Shown piece after piece: positions 1-10,981 of a DNA stretch of 64,000 nt (position 1 is the stretch's first letter; each line of letters starts with the position of its first letter). Location: the NCBI GenBank assembly GCA_963971405.1, contig OZ020486.1, positions 29,225,419 through 29,289,418 of the forward strand, written 5' to 3'. The translations under genes were made by a program, and so were the position numbers. This stretch comes from Psococerastis gibbosa. Lineage: Eukaryota; Arthropoda; Insecta; Psocodea; Psocidae. The notes under the pieces are model-generated. The model was given only the letters and a program-made list of their open reading frames with translations, was not told the DNA's origin and searched no databases.

Positions 1-145
1 GATACTGTTGTCGTGCACAGTGAACATATCTGTAAATAATACTATCATTAGTAAGTAGCCTTCTACCGTATACTCAACACTCATTTTTTTACGCAATGAA
101 ATAGGTAGGCTAACATAGGGATTGTCCCTGGCGACATACTAGTTA

Positions 146-529
146 GGCGCCCATTCCATTGACCGGCTAGGGCTATTTCCAACAACGGTGACGTGGTAGC
201 AGACATTCAAGACTTAGGTAGCGTTTCCACCGACCTCGCATTGCAGAATGCAAATGACATTGACGGAAATTAGAATTTTTCTTTTTATCGAAATCTATTA
301 AAATGTTTGTACTTAACATATCCCATGACGCCATTTTTTAATATTAGTTTATTTGTTTGTGATTTTACTGTATGATCATTGATCAATTTTAACTATGGCA
401 TAGAGGAAAATAAACATTTCCGTCAATTCTGCAATGCGAGGTCGGTGGAAACGCCACCTAAGTCTTGAATGTCTGCTACCACGTCACCGTTGTTGGAAAT
501 AGCCCTAGCCGGTCAATGGAATGGGCACC
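146..529. mobile_element. PIF/Harbinger-like MITE, family A (copy 1)
   Basis: A 384-bp palindromic element without coding capacity. It opens with GGCGCCCATTCCA and closes with the inverse (TGGAATGGGCACC, one change). The inverted repeats run about 140 bp inward and contain a second internal copy of the TTCCACCGACC motif. The centre is AT-rich with TGATCATTGATCA. The flanks are TTA on the left and TAA on the right. Five further full or partial copies occur in the window. Family membership is inferred from the 3-bp TWA-type duplication seen at cleaner copies. Confidence 0.85.
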
Positions 530-1595
530 TAAAAGTGGTCGCGTGAAGAAATGAAATGAATTTTATATGGCTTCCACAACCCACAGGTAGGCACAGTTCT
601 ATTGTTGAATACTCCAATATAAAAAGAAACCGCCAGGCCCCCTTATATTACCAAACTTTAACTGGGATCGCATGTCAGTATCACTGATGAGGAACTGATC
701 TAGTTAGACCGCTGGCTAGGGGCCTACCTCCTTCAAAGTTGTTTGGTACCTAAATGGTACATGGAATCTTTGTAACAGAAACAGACTAAATATTAAGAAG
801 TGCTTCAATTGGGGGTTTAACTTGATTTTTTTTTTTGACCTATTTAATTGTTTTCATTATTAATTACAGGTAGGTAGCGAAAACTTTATTCTTCATGGGG
901 TGTGTATCAAGTCGTATATAATTATTTAATGTCTGCCAATGAAGCATACATAGTTTGCAAATTTTTAGAAATTAATTAAAATTTTTATTTATTGCCCAGC
1001 TTTTCTTGAAGTGAACCTATCCGTTATTTTGCACATTTGTAGGGAGATTCATCTACCTATTGAGATGGCGACCAATGTTTGACTTTCAGAAAATTTCTTC
1101 ACAACTTTTCATTTCATGACCCCCTGAGCCTAAAACCACCTTCCGTTCAAAATGTTATATACTGTACATGTATGTATATTGATTTTAGGAAACACTCTAA
1201 CTTCCGTAAATATTATCCAATTTTGATGAAACTTGGCACAAAAATGTATCATATAAATGTCTTGGTCGAGTTCGTTAACCAGCTATATCCACTACTTAGT
1301 TACAAGATGGCGGCCGATTGAAACCTTGTATAATTTATATCTCAGTTAATATTGGTTGCAGAGGAATGAATTAAAATCTGACTGAAAGTCTGTATTATTG
1401 TCTACGATAACGGTCATTACCACTTATTACGACAAATCAACCATTTTATGATAGCATCCAGTCAAAGTGAAAATAATTTGATAAATTAAAGTTCATAGTC
1501 GGCATTGTGGTTCGAAATTTAGAACACAAGAGGGTTTTGTGTGTTGATGTTGTGGTCGGGAAAATAATGAAGTATTTTTTTTATTTTTTATTACT
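530..1595. other. non-coding, probably SLC24 intron
   Basis: AT-rich sequence downstream of the last visible exchanger exon. No splice-flanked open frame was found here on the minus strand, so the next exchanger exon should lie outside the window. The stretch near 1190-1290 reads like an old interspersed repeat. A short piece near 1640-1680 recurs near 4085-4110 and is a minor repeat. Confidence 0.6.
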
Positions 1596-1751
1596 CACAT
1601 AGCGTAGGTAGTGTAGAGGAAAAGCAGGGTCTGCGGAATCTCCCTGCTCCTGATCGGCCAGAGCCGAAAGGGATTTTTTAACCTTATATTTATAGCCGGT
1701 GGCTTTGCTATACCTATATGGAAAGTCGTGAATAGCAGTTACAGTACTTAC

Positions 1752-1915
1752 AGAAATTACGAACATGATGTTAAACACTGCCGATCCTATGACACCACTT
1801 ACTCCTATATCGTCTTTGGCGAAGAAAACGCCAATAACAACAGTAGCCAATTCTGGGGCAGATGAACCGGCGGCCATGAATGTCGCCCCAGCCACGTCTG
1901 GCGAAAGTTTCATTT
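1752..1915 (-). CDS. SLC24-type K+-dependent Na+/Ca2+ exchanger, alpha-1 repeat exon
   Basis: This internal exon encodes the alpha-1 repeat of an NCKX exchanger, which extrudes Ca2+ (with K+) across a membrane in exchange for Na+. The translation contains [17 protein letters not shown] and [15 protein letters not shown], the ion-binding core motifs with the conserved acidic residue in SAPEL. The exon is bounded by a good acceptor (tttctccctgcag, ending at 1916) and donor GTAAGT (1751-1746). It is 164 nt: 2 nt finishing a glutamate codon, then 54 codons. Its phase matches the exon at 2279-2534 exactly, joining ...RICE to [10 protein letters not shown]. Reading past the donor gives unrelated residues, so the apparent longer open frame is intron read-through. 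The SLC24 family is clear; the particular member is not. Confidence 0.94.
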
Positions 1916-2278
1916 CTGCAGGGAGAAAAATGAAGAACAGTTTCACAATACGTTTCATTTTAGCTCTTGCCATTTGCATGTTGACGTAGCTGGCTCTAAC
2001 TTAATTAAATTAGAAATCTTGTTGACAACTACAATAATTCTAAACCAACCGGCCACAATGACGTCAATTATAGTACCATATTTACCGTTTATCATTGCGA
2101 TATGTCTCCTGCACAATGTATAAAAATATACATCTACTCTCATTGCTGAGTATCAATAAGACAACTTTGCTCATAGACAACATTAAAAAAAAATATGGGC
2201 TAAACTACCTACTGCAGTAGTACTGTACTCCATATAGGTACATCCTGTAAAATGTATTGGTATACACTATGTGCCTAC

Positions 2279-2534
2279 CTTCACAAATTCTGTCCAGAGA
2301 TGAAACAAAGTAGTCATCGCATACGATTGCGAGGGCGATGAATGCATAAACAGCCAAAATTATGTTGAGGATGAGAGCGCCATGTTTACGACCTTCGGGG
2401 CCAATTAGGGGTTTAGGGAATTGCTCAATTGCGGGAGGTGAGCAGTTTTCCCTTTTAGGACGCCATGTTGGAACCGCGGCAGGTCCTTCTGTGGTCCGCA
2501 GCGTAGGAACCGCCTCGGTGGTTACATCAGAGTG
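2279..2534 (-). CDS. SLC24-type exchanger, exon before the alpha-1 repeat
   Basis: This exon lies immediately 5' of the alpha-1 exon. It is 256 nt, starting in phase 0 after a ttgtttacag acceptor and ending in phase 1 at donor GTAGGC (2278-2273). The first half is a Thr/Pro-rich extracellular loop with the family-typical cysteine (ENCSPPAIEQFP). It is followed by a hydrophobic segment and then ALAIVCDDYFVSSLDRICE, the canonical NCKX run ahead of the alpha repeat. It has no in-frame ATG near its start, so simple ATG-to-stop ORF calling misses it. The intron to the next exon is only 363 bp. The N-terminal exon or exons, expected at higher coordinates, were not identified. Confidence 0.93.
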
Positions 2535-2702
2535 CTGTAAACAAATATTACTTTGAAAACGATTAGTGTGGTCCCCGTTATGGCGAATTGGTGGTTAACA
2601 TGATACATAATCACACTTCAGCACACGACTTCGTCAGAATTTCACACATCACGGTTACTTTCTAATGTGGCGTTTTCCCAAAGTGATTTTTAGTGATTTA
2701 CT

Positions 2703-3195
2703 TTACCACCAGCATTTGTGGGAAGTGAAATACGAGACTGCTCTGCTTATTCCAATGCACGTCCTGTGTTCACAAAAGGGTATGTGCGAAGGTAAGATAA
2801 AGCTTTTGCAGCGATGTCTCCAATCTTCGCGATTCTGGCATGCCCTCTTAAACTCCACATATGTGATCCCCAAGTCTTCCTTCATTTGTTGCTGAAGATA
2901 TTTTCTGCATAGTCTTCCCGGTCGATTTTCGCCCGCTATATGGTCCCTTCTATGATGCCACTGACATAGTTCTCATGTCGTAGTAGATGTCCGATCCAGC
3001 GTCCTTTACTTGCAGATATGGATGCAACCAGCATTTTCTTTCGCTAATTCGGGTTAGAACTTCCTCATTGTTGACATGGTCTTGCCATGATATTCGTGGA
3101 ATGCGAATATAGCACCACATCTCAAAAGCTTCAATTCTTTTTTGTCTCTCGCTGATGTACACCATGTCCCATATAGGGTAGCTGCCCCTCCCCAA
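2703..3195 (-). mobile_element. LINE remnant, C-terminal end of pol (RTE/CR1-type)
   Basis: The minus-strand frames contain KRIEAFEMWCYIRIPRISW followed by NNEEVLTRI, and further downstream YVEFKRACQNREDWR. Both blocks are characteristic of the region after the reverse transcriptase domain in many invertebrate non-LTR retrotransposons. Frames shift and stops interrupt between the blocks (around 2890-2950), so this is a dead 3' fragment. The exact clade is not determined. Confidence 0.8.
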
Positions 3196-3557
3196 AATTT
3201 GGTAAATCTATCGTAAATTAATTTATTATTGATTTAATCGATCCTACTTATGTTTTTCCTATTTTGACCCACAGTACAGTACAGTATCTCCCCTCTATTG
3301 CCAATTCCTTCCTATCTCCCCTACCACATTAGCCATTGGGAAGGACGGCAGTAGACCCTAGGGTTTCCTCCAAATGTAATCTTAATCAGAGGCGAACAAG
3401 ACTGATACTTAAGCTATTATAATTTACAGTACAGCAAACGTATTAAAAATACTTCTGTAGTTGGCTTATGGTTGGAGAATTATAGATTTGACTTAGGGCG
3501 TATGCTTGCACTTGGGATTACTGCTACTCAGCCTACCATGTATTTTTTATGTCACTT
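3196..3557. other. non-coding spacer
   Basis: AT-rich sequence between the LINE fragment and a MITE fragment. I see no gene, splice-flanked frame or clear repeat boundary. Confidence 0.5.
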
Positions 3558-3665
3558 GCAATCTGCAATGCGAGGTCGGTGGAAACCCCGCCTAAGTCTT
3601 GAATCTCTGCTACCACGTCACCGTTTTTGTAATTAGCCCTAGCCGATCGGTGGAAACCCCGCCTT
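3558..3665. mobile_element. Family A MITE, solitary right arm
   Basis: A single inverted-repeat arm of the family A MITE: GCAATGCGAGGTCGGTGGAA, then the TCTGCTACCACGTCACC block, and a terminus with GGTGGAAACCCCGCC followed by TTA. The left arm and centre are missing, so this is a truncated copy. Confidence 0.75.
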
Positions 3666-4665
3666 AGGAAGATCGTATTTGAATGACTCTCTATAGACAG
3701 GTATTGTCATTCGCCATTTTCATTCCATCATTAAGCTTGGTGTATAAGTAAAGCACTGAGTGTCTGCATTTTTATTTATAGAAATTAATCAATTTTAAAG
3801 TTTTTTTTAATCATAAAAAACAAGCTGTCAGTTATGAAAATGCTTAATTAAAAAGACTAGGTATAAATAGTTTTTTATGTAGATACATCTACCTACTGAG
3901 CCGGCGATGAATTATTGAAGTCTACTCGTCAACACAACGTTTTAAATGGACGATAGCGGATCGCGATCGGCGATTGTGCGAAATCTGTTCTAGTGTACTT
4001 AAATAGTGCAATATGTTATCATTTATAAGGGAAACCGCCGCCCCGCGAAGCGGGGTCGGTGCTTTTAAGAAATTTCCCTGAGCCTGATTGGCCAGAGCCG
4101 AAAGAGATATTTAATTTATTTTGCTATTTTTACTACTTTTACTATAGTTATATAATACTTACTATAGTGGCATTGGCATTTAGGGTGCAAAATGGCGGTT
4201 GACACCTGGGTTTATAGTGTCTTAGTGACCATGTGCATCCGTTTTTTTTTTATCTGACAACTTATGAATACATACCTCATAAAAAGCAAGCTGTGTTACG
4301 GTCGAAGATATATACAGTGAGAATATAATGAAGTAGGGGTGGCCCAAAGGATTTCTCCCATGCTGGGCCCCCTTAATACTAATAACTTATTTAATAATAT
4401 ATACAGTATTTAATTACAATATGTATACCTAATTTAGACTAAAGATGACTTACTTTTGTCACAGATTTGACAGCGGTCTGACAGCTTGCTAAGTGAACTC
4501 CTATGTAAATGACCAGCAACAAGCAGTAGGCTGAAATTTTATCACGGTGTCGGGCCCGACGTCTTGGTAAGCAGTATCTTTGGCTATGCTGCATGCCTGG
4601 AATAACGAAATAGCTCGTTAGTGATTATTATATATTATACTGATCAATATTATGTGGCCACCATT
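3666..4665. other. non-coding; contains a GC-rich hairpin
   Basis: Mostly AT-rich. At 4034-4060 there is a compact GC-rich hairpin (CCCCGC, loop GAA, GCGGGG, with an ACCG/CGGT outer stem), out of character with its surroundings. It is followed by a short repeat shared with 1640-1680. No gene is recognised. Confidence 0.45.
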
Positions 4666-4670
4666 TCAAC

Positions 4671-4905
4671 AAGAAGATTCAAATGGATGGGGTATATTCT
4701 GAGAAACGAAGGGCTCCTCAAGAACATCATTTAGGGTATGGTTGAAGGCACCAACTCAAGAGGACGATAGAGGAAGGAGTACCTAGAGGACTTCATGAAG
4801 GACCTAGGGTGAGACACCTACAAAGGACTAAAAAGGACCTCACAAGGCAGACAAAAGTGGAGAAGAAGACTACAACATTCGCTGCAATCCAATCAATAGA
4901 TTACA
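4671..4905 (+). mobile_element. LINE remnant, pol C-terminus (second lineage)
   Basis: The plus-strand reading gives RRFKWMGYILRNEGLLKNII, then GMVEGTNSRGR, YLEDFMKDLG and GRQKWRR, with stops scattered through it. This is the well-known tail of RTE/CR1-type pol proteins. It differs in sequence from the fragment at 2703-3195, so at least two LINE lineages are present. The copy is dead. Confidence 0.8.
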
Positions 4906-4974
4906 ACTCAAGAAGGAGACTGATCAATATATATAAAATACTAGTGGACTAGGGCGAGGACGAACTTGGTATCA

Positions 4975-5165
4975 CCTACTCAGTTTACTTTTTGAGTTGT
5001 TTACTCAACATTCATTATTAAAACTATTTCAATTTCATTCCATTTATATTAATTGGCCCAGAAACCATCGGGAGCGTCTCCAGGACACCCTACCAAAGTT
5101 TCATCACACTTTGATCAGCAGTTTGGGCACAACACAAAAACATCGGGTTCATTTTTATACTGTTT
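4975..5165 (+). repeat. interspersed repeat family F, copy 1
   Basis: Matches 12640-12860 in reverse orientation. Shared segments include GGGAGCGT followed by ACACCCTACCAAAGTTT, and an upstream ACTTTTT...AGTTGTT...AAACTATTT series. The open frames crossing each copy are similar because the DNA is similar; they are not evidence of a gene. Origin unknown. Confidence 0.6.
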
Positions 5166-5199
5166 ACATACGAACATAATACTTTTGTTGTTGTTTCCG

Positions 5200-5560
5200 A
5201 CGCTTTCAGCATTTCTGTTTAAAGCAACCCTGTCAGCCTGGCGGGGGGAGTGAGTCTGTTTGTTAAGTTGAGGCACCCTAAGAGCAGACTCTTTCACCTC
5301 GGGGGAAAGGGGAGTTGACTGACAGGGGGGACCTCCTGATTATAGTGGATTCCGAACCACTTGGGGAACATAGTAAAGTCACACGATTAAATCGGAGGTG
5401 ACCAGGACTCAACACGCTCGTAGACTCTGCGCGTAGTCATGTCCCACCATGTTCCCCTGCCAACGCTGTGCACACTTCCAAGTTTGCCGCAGTTTGAAAC
5501 ATGCTCTGTTCTCATGGATTCAACATGGTAAGGCCGTTGGCACGAACATAGTACTGAACC
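5200..5560 (+). repeat. interspersed repeat family B, copy 1 (about 350 bp)
   Basis: A GC-richer block repeated almost intact at 30205-30545 and partly at 49915-50150. Shared landmarks are AGCAACCCTGTCAGCCTGGC, CTCCTGATTATAGTGGATTC, GGAGGTGACCAGGACTC and CAACGCTGTGCACAC. No transposase or RT was recognised, and no terminal repeats were found. It may be part of a larger transposon or a SINE-like unit. Confidence 0.8.
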
Positions 5561-7227
5561 TGTATGTAGATTCAGATTCTGAGTAATAACAGATATCAGC
5601 TAAATCGTGTTTATAAAAGGGAAAACTGCGTTATCACAACTGATGTAATTGAAATTCAGTTATGCTCCAACAAAATTAAATTACCTTGCGAGGGTAAAAA
5701 CCGCGACGGGGAGGTTTTAATCTGCTACGCGGGGTAGAACGCTGTCCGGAATATTGATGACGCTCAACACCGTTCTTGTACTCACTTTATCATGGTTTTT
5801 ATTTGGTAATTCACGAACCAAATACAATGCTAAATTTCCAACCTAGTTCAGAGGTCGAGAACCTCTGGCTTTAGAGGTCTTGGGGCTGATACCACAATTC
5901 AACAAAGAATGTCGAATCAAACTGAGAATCACTGAATTTTTTTTATAACAAATGTATTATTAAATTTTTTATGCCATACTTTACCTGTAGATCGCGAAAA
6001 TTTCATATGAGTTAAATACCTACCTATAAAAGGACTTATTGATAGACCTGACTAATGTTGCTGGTTTTATAATAACTGTCATTTAATTAATACTGAATTA
6101 GAAAGTTGGATTGGCCATTTGGTCAGGGACATTGTCCTAAACTTGAATTTTATAGTCTCATTGTAGGTACTTATGTTCTTTTTTGCAATAGTGATGTACA
6201 TATTATTATAACTTATAGCACTAATCTATCTTCTTCCTCAATTTCCCAATCGTTCAATTATTTCGGTACTATTTTATGTAAAGTGATATGGCACCTAATT
6301 ATTTAAAGACATTTTAATAAACCGGAAGCATTAAAATTTGTGTTTTAAAATATTTCTTGGGATATACGAGTATGCTACTACTAGTATAGTACATCTACAG
6401 TTTCTATGGAATAATGCCCAAAATTTCTATCTATACAGATTCAACTTTTCGTAAATAGTCTGGATTCAAAATATGAAGTATCTACGATTCCAGCTGTATA
6501 AGTTGTAAACGGTAATATGCCATACCGGTATTTCATTATTTAGGCTATACATCTGTGATAGTGGGGAAAAGTGATTTTGATGTACGGTACCTAGTAACTA
6601 GCCTACTAGTAAAATATCGTACATAGGCCTAAAAGGTTTTGCTACTGCCAATAAAGTGACTGTGAATATGTAATGATATCAGTCTGTGTCAGAATGAATG
6701 AATGAAATGTTTGGGGAAGGAGAGAAATTCTCTTGAGTTGTGCTTTATACGTTTTATAAGAAAGAGAAATGGAAGCTTGAGAATTGGGATGCCATCAATT
6801 CGATTAGGGGGTGATGGGATAACAAGGACGTTTCAAGGGGATCATCTACGTCTTCCACAATTCTCCCTTATTTTTCTCCCGTCACATTGCTCTAAAAAAC
6901 TGGGAAAATTATGGGAAATAATTTGTCGACTTTAAATCTTTGCTGGACTATCTAAACAAAGGCATCTTGACGTTTACATTTCCGAATTTAAAATTTTAAA
7001 CATTTAGCATGCTGAACATCATAGTGAATAGGTAGCCTACCTCTAATGTACTGCATTACAAATGCATTTCACTTGCTTTTATGAGACTATTGACACAACT
7101 AGAGGGGAAAAACGTTGCTGATGTAACATGTAAAATTTCACAAGTAATATCGTCGGTAGAGACTTAAGTGGAAGTAGAAGTTTTCTTTATTCTTTGTTTC
7201 TTTTTTTAAGTGTTCCTCTACATAGAA
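5561..7227. other. non-coding, AT-rich
   Basis: No supported gene. The short open frames at 6106-6306 and 6702-6935 lack coding character and splice context. One copy of the palindrome TAGGCCTA is at 6624-6631. Confidence 0.5.
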
Positions 7228-7960
7228 AAAAGAACCGGTACGAATCAACTCGTACGTGCTTTCCTATTTATCAATTATTATAGGTACCTACCGCAATAAT
7301 GCCATGGTAAATAATTTTCCAAGTGGTTAAATATTGGCTGCTTATAGATATTCCCATTCCTAAAGCACTGGATTGATCGATGGGGCATATAGCTTAGGAT
7401 GGGCAGAACAATAATATAATACTATACAATAATAATGGTATGCAATGCATTGGGGCTCGGTTTATCCATAATATCTTCAGAAAATCATTATTTCTTCAAA
7501 ACCAAAACCTTCCTTGCAAAAGCACCCTGTTCTGTTTTGTTACTCCATTTAACACATACAACATACCTGTAGTTAGAAAAAATCGATAGTATTGTTCCTC
7601 AGGAAAAAATTTTATCGAGTAGTCTTTTAAATTTTTTACGCCCTGAACCTAACTATCAAGGGGAATGCGTCATACTGCGTTTTGCATACATTAATAAGTA
7701 CTATGCTATATATATCTGAATTTAAAAGAAATCGTCGTAGCCGTTTTGGAGAAAACATTTTTTTTTTTTAAAACAGGTCTCCAAAATGGAGTTATCCAAA
7801 AAAATTAAGAAATACTCCTAGACATTATTTTTGTGAACCTATTGTAGGCCTACGTGCCAATTTCATCAAATTCTATTGAGTAGTTTGATCCCAATTTGAG
7901 TTACAGGCAGACATTTCGTAAAAACCACTTTCTTGGTTCCTTGGTATCTCGAATTCGAGA
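7228..7960 (+). repeat. interspersed repeat family E, copy 1
   Basis: Aligns along most of its length with 13599-14431 and partly with 26040-26610 and 54040-54300. Landmarks are AGAACCGGT near the left end, CATGGTAAATAATTTTCC, and near the right end a segment (AATTTCATCAAA..GAGTAGTTTG...CAGACA..TTTCGTAAAAA) seen in all copies. No coding frame. It is probably an old non-autonomous DNA transposon. Confidence 0.7.
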
Positions 7961-8428
7961 ATTTCTACCATTTTTATTAGTTTTATTAAAACAACCATTT
8001 TTTTGTTTGCTCATTCCTTTTCATATTGATTTGATACGAATATGTAGCCGCCACAGTCCTAGATGTCAATTGATTTATATTTAAAAAAAAACTGACATTG
8101 TGGAGTGTATCGTGGAAGGATTTACATATATAGGTAACTCATAACTGTGGCTAATCGGTATTATTGTTACGGCCAACTGGAAAAATAACAAATAAAGATA
8201 AAACTTTGCTATACAGTACAGTCTACGTATATATCAAAATGTAGGTGAAAACCTTCTTTCTATTAATGTCTAAACATTGGCTCTGTACGGTCGATAGGTA
8301 TTTCCTGAAAAATTTAACTTCGTGCAAAAAAAGAATAATGGGGCCCGAGTGGGGGTATCTGGATGTCTTCTTACTGTAAAATATTTCAATATTTCATTTG
8401 TACTATCATTATTATTTTTTTCTTCTAG

Positions 8429-8560
8429 GAGTATATTCTGGAGCTCTTCTGTGTTTTTCATCGGGTGATGTTGAATTTCTGCCGCAGTTGGATGTTAATA
8501 ATTTTTTAACTTTGACTGCATTATTGAATATTGATAGAGAAAATCCATACAACTTTCAAA
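8429..8560 (+). CDS. candidate internal exon, unknown gene
   Basis: An open segment bracketed by a strong acceptor (ttttttcttctag, to 8428) and a strong donor (GTAAGT at 8561). It is 132 nt: 2 nt, 43 codons, then 1 nt. The product contains SGALLCFSSGDVEFLPQLD and NIDRENPYNFQ, which look protein-like, but I do not recognise a family. No partner exon was found nearby on the plus strand. Against it: AT-rich DNA can give a 130-nt open frame between chance splice signals. Confidence 0.35.
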
Positions 8561-9681
8561 GTAAGTTGAAGGAAAGAAAAAAAAAGAGAATATACTGTTT
8601 AAGCTCTGTGGCATGTACTGCATTACATGGCCCCTAAATTATATAAATAAACGAGCTGTACAGCTTCTATATTCTTCCTTCTCCAGCTGGTGCGGTATTC
8701 AAAAAATGGACGGGGAAAATACTCACTCAAGGACTGATACATTGCGCCTTGCGACGTCAGCGCGAACCTTCTGTAGGCGATGAGGCGTCTCGGCACCTCG
8801 GCACTGACTGTTGGTGCAAGTACTACACAAACTCCAAACATTGTATCCCCCCCCCCCTCTTCCATTCGCAGCATAAGGGTATGGCACCTACCCACATATA
8901 CGATATTTTGCTTGAACAAGACTACAATATTTGCGGCTGTGATATTGTCAGAAATAATGAGATTACTCATGACTTCGTGGTATTTCATTTTAATAAACAA
9001 AAAATAACAAAAACTTAGAGTTTTTGAAAAACTTGTTATAACTTAGACAAAGTTAATTTCTTAACGATTATTTGGGTTTTACTAATTCGGGTTGTTGTAA
9101 AAAGTTTTTGTTTATGTGTTATCATCTGTAGGTTTACAATTTCTCTCTAATACCGAACTGTGTAATTTTTGGGATTTTGACCACTAAATTAAATCAAATC
9201 AATTAGAATGCTGCCTTTTATCCTATCGTGAAGCATGAGAGACCTTACAGAGCTTCAATTTTCTTCTGGATTTAATTTTGAAATTAGTATGGTAATTTGT
9301 TGAGAACAAAAATTTTATTTCTTCTGACAGCGGTATTTTGGTATCTAGGCCTACCTATAACAATAATGTTTGTTCTGGTGCATGTCAATTACGCCACTTT
9401 CCGTCGGAATATTGACTACTACTAAAGTTAGCGTAGGAATTTCAGCGTTTAGTCTGCAACGTCAAATTTACATCGAACTTCAGAATTTTCTAAGAAATGG
9501 ACCTTCCCACAAGTAAGAGCATAATGTGTTATTGGGGACTATTATTAAAATAAGTCATAGCACAAACCACAATAATATAGAATAATAATCACAAAAATAT
9601 AGTATAGGCCCTGTACATAGGGAGGGACCTATCGTACGTACAAATAATTCGAGAAAATATACTGAAGCCTATATCTATTCA
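8561..9681. other. non-coding; GC-rich patch near 8740-8830
   Basis: Mostly AT-rich. The patch at about 8740-8830 is CpG-rich and includes a TGACGTCG element. On the minus strand it contains an ATG followed shortly by a GTGAGT donor (near 8735). It lies upstream of the SLC24 exons on their strand, so it might be a first exon or promoter of that gene; this is speculation. The overlapping frames of 75-125 aa on both strands were not accepted as genes. Confidence 0.3.
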
Positions 9682-10072
9682 GGCGCGGTTTCCACCGACC
9701 TGCTAGTGCTAAATACAAATACGGTGACGTGGTAACAGACATTCAAGACTTAGGCGGGGTTTCCACCGACCTCACATTGCAGAATGCAAATGACAATGAC
9801 GGAAATTTGAATTTTTCTTTTTATAGAAATCTATTAAAATGTTTGTACTTAACATATCCCATGAAGCCATTTTTTAATTTTAGTTTGTTTGTGATTGTGA
9901 TTTTGATCATTGATCAATTTTAACTATGGCATAGAGTCAAACAAACATTTCCGTCAATGTCATTTGCATTCTGCAATGTGAGGTCGGTGGAAACTCCGCC
10001 CAAGTCTTGAATGTCTGTTACCACGTCACCGTATTTGTATTTAGCACTAGCAGGTCGGTGGAAACCCCACCT
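9682..10072. mobile_element. Family A MITE (copy 3)
   Basis: A full-length copy with both long arms: TTTCCACCGACCT...GACGTGGTAACAGACATTC at the left and the mirror at the right, around the TGATCATTGATCA centre. The termini read GGCGCGG and CCCCACC, diverged from the family consensus GGCGCCC. Confidence 0.8.
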
Positions 10073-10375
10073 CAGTAGATTACGTAAAGGTCGGTATCCG
10101 GTATCAAAAATCAAGACAACCGACATTGGAGCACATAATGTCTGCCGTACCTCTTGCGCAACTTCTGCCTGCCCACGATCATCGAAATTGATGTTTTCGG
10201 TAAGAATAGTAGAGCAAGAGATAGGAAGCGGTGTCAGATAGCGCGCAAGCTCCTGCACACCCCCCTCCCCTTGTAATGTTATAATCCAAGTCCCCCGTAC
10301 AGTATCTCCATTGAGGGTTGCTATTGTATGCGGTCGATATCGCCAGGGTGGGGGCGAAAGTAATGCAACATGCAT
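10073..10375 (-). CDS. unidentified open frame, possibly a gene fragment cut by a MITE
   Basis: The minus strand is open from an ATG at 10375 into the neighbouring MITE, where it stops at 9920. The non-MITE part is about 100 codons at roughly 50% GC, clearly above the local background. It contains RPHTIATLNGDTVRGTWI and NFDDRGQAEVAQEVRQTL. I recognise no family. The MITE-encoded tail is certainly not original protein. A second minus-strand frame is also open across much of this block, which weakens the coding case. It may be a fossil of a gene or an integrated foreign fragment. Confidence 0.3.
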
Positions 10376-10598
10376 CTTCCTCCTAATAACATTTTTGCTT
10401 GTTTTTGTAAATATTTAGGGAGATTTTTATATGGTAAAACGATGAGTGGCACGAGAAAATGAAATAGGTTAATTGGCCTACAGCCTACCTACTGTACATC
10501 GTTATCAGCTGGGGTACAAATTACGTGCATTAACTCGTACCAAGACTAAAAAATCTAAATTCGTAATGGTTTTATAACATTGATCTTGACTAGTTAAG

Positions 10599-10981
10599 GC
10601 TGAGTGTTCAAAATGTTTTGTAAACAAGAAATTTTGCTGATTTTTTGACGAAAATAATTTATTGCTCATTCCAAAGATACAAAGATAACTAAGTGAACAG
10701 ATAAAAAGCTCATAAAAAATCCAAGTTATCGCAGGTAGTTTATATTTTCTGAACTGAAATATTATTACCTTAAAAAAATTGGATAAAGAGCCTTAAACCC
10801 ATTTTGTAGCACAGTTGTAAATCTGTAAGGGAAATAGACAGCTTTCACAGAAAGCTCGTATTTTTTAAGAGTTTTTCATCTGTTCCCTTTTATATCTTTG
10901 TGGCTGTGGAACGAGCAATTAATTAATTTCGTCCAAAAAGTACGATAATTTCTTGTTTAAAAAACATTTTGAACACTCAGC
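10599..10981. mobile_element. MITE with about 130-bp inverted repeats (family G)
   Basis: The arms read GCTGAGTGTTCAAAATGTTT at 10599 and its inverse ending at 10981. They remain alignable for about 130 bp, including the CATTCCAAAGATACAAAGAT and ATCTTTGTGGCTGTGGAACG blocks. No coding capacity. Fragments of the same arm occur near 47230-47290 and 63528-63566. A clean target-site duplication was not resolved. Confidence 0.8.

Noticed and set aside
8623-9018. Overlapping frames of 75-125 codons on both strands
   Set aside because: Mutually exclusive, no domain, no supporting splice structure; only the GC-rich patch is noted.
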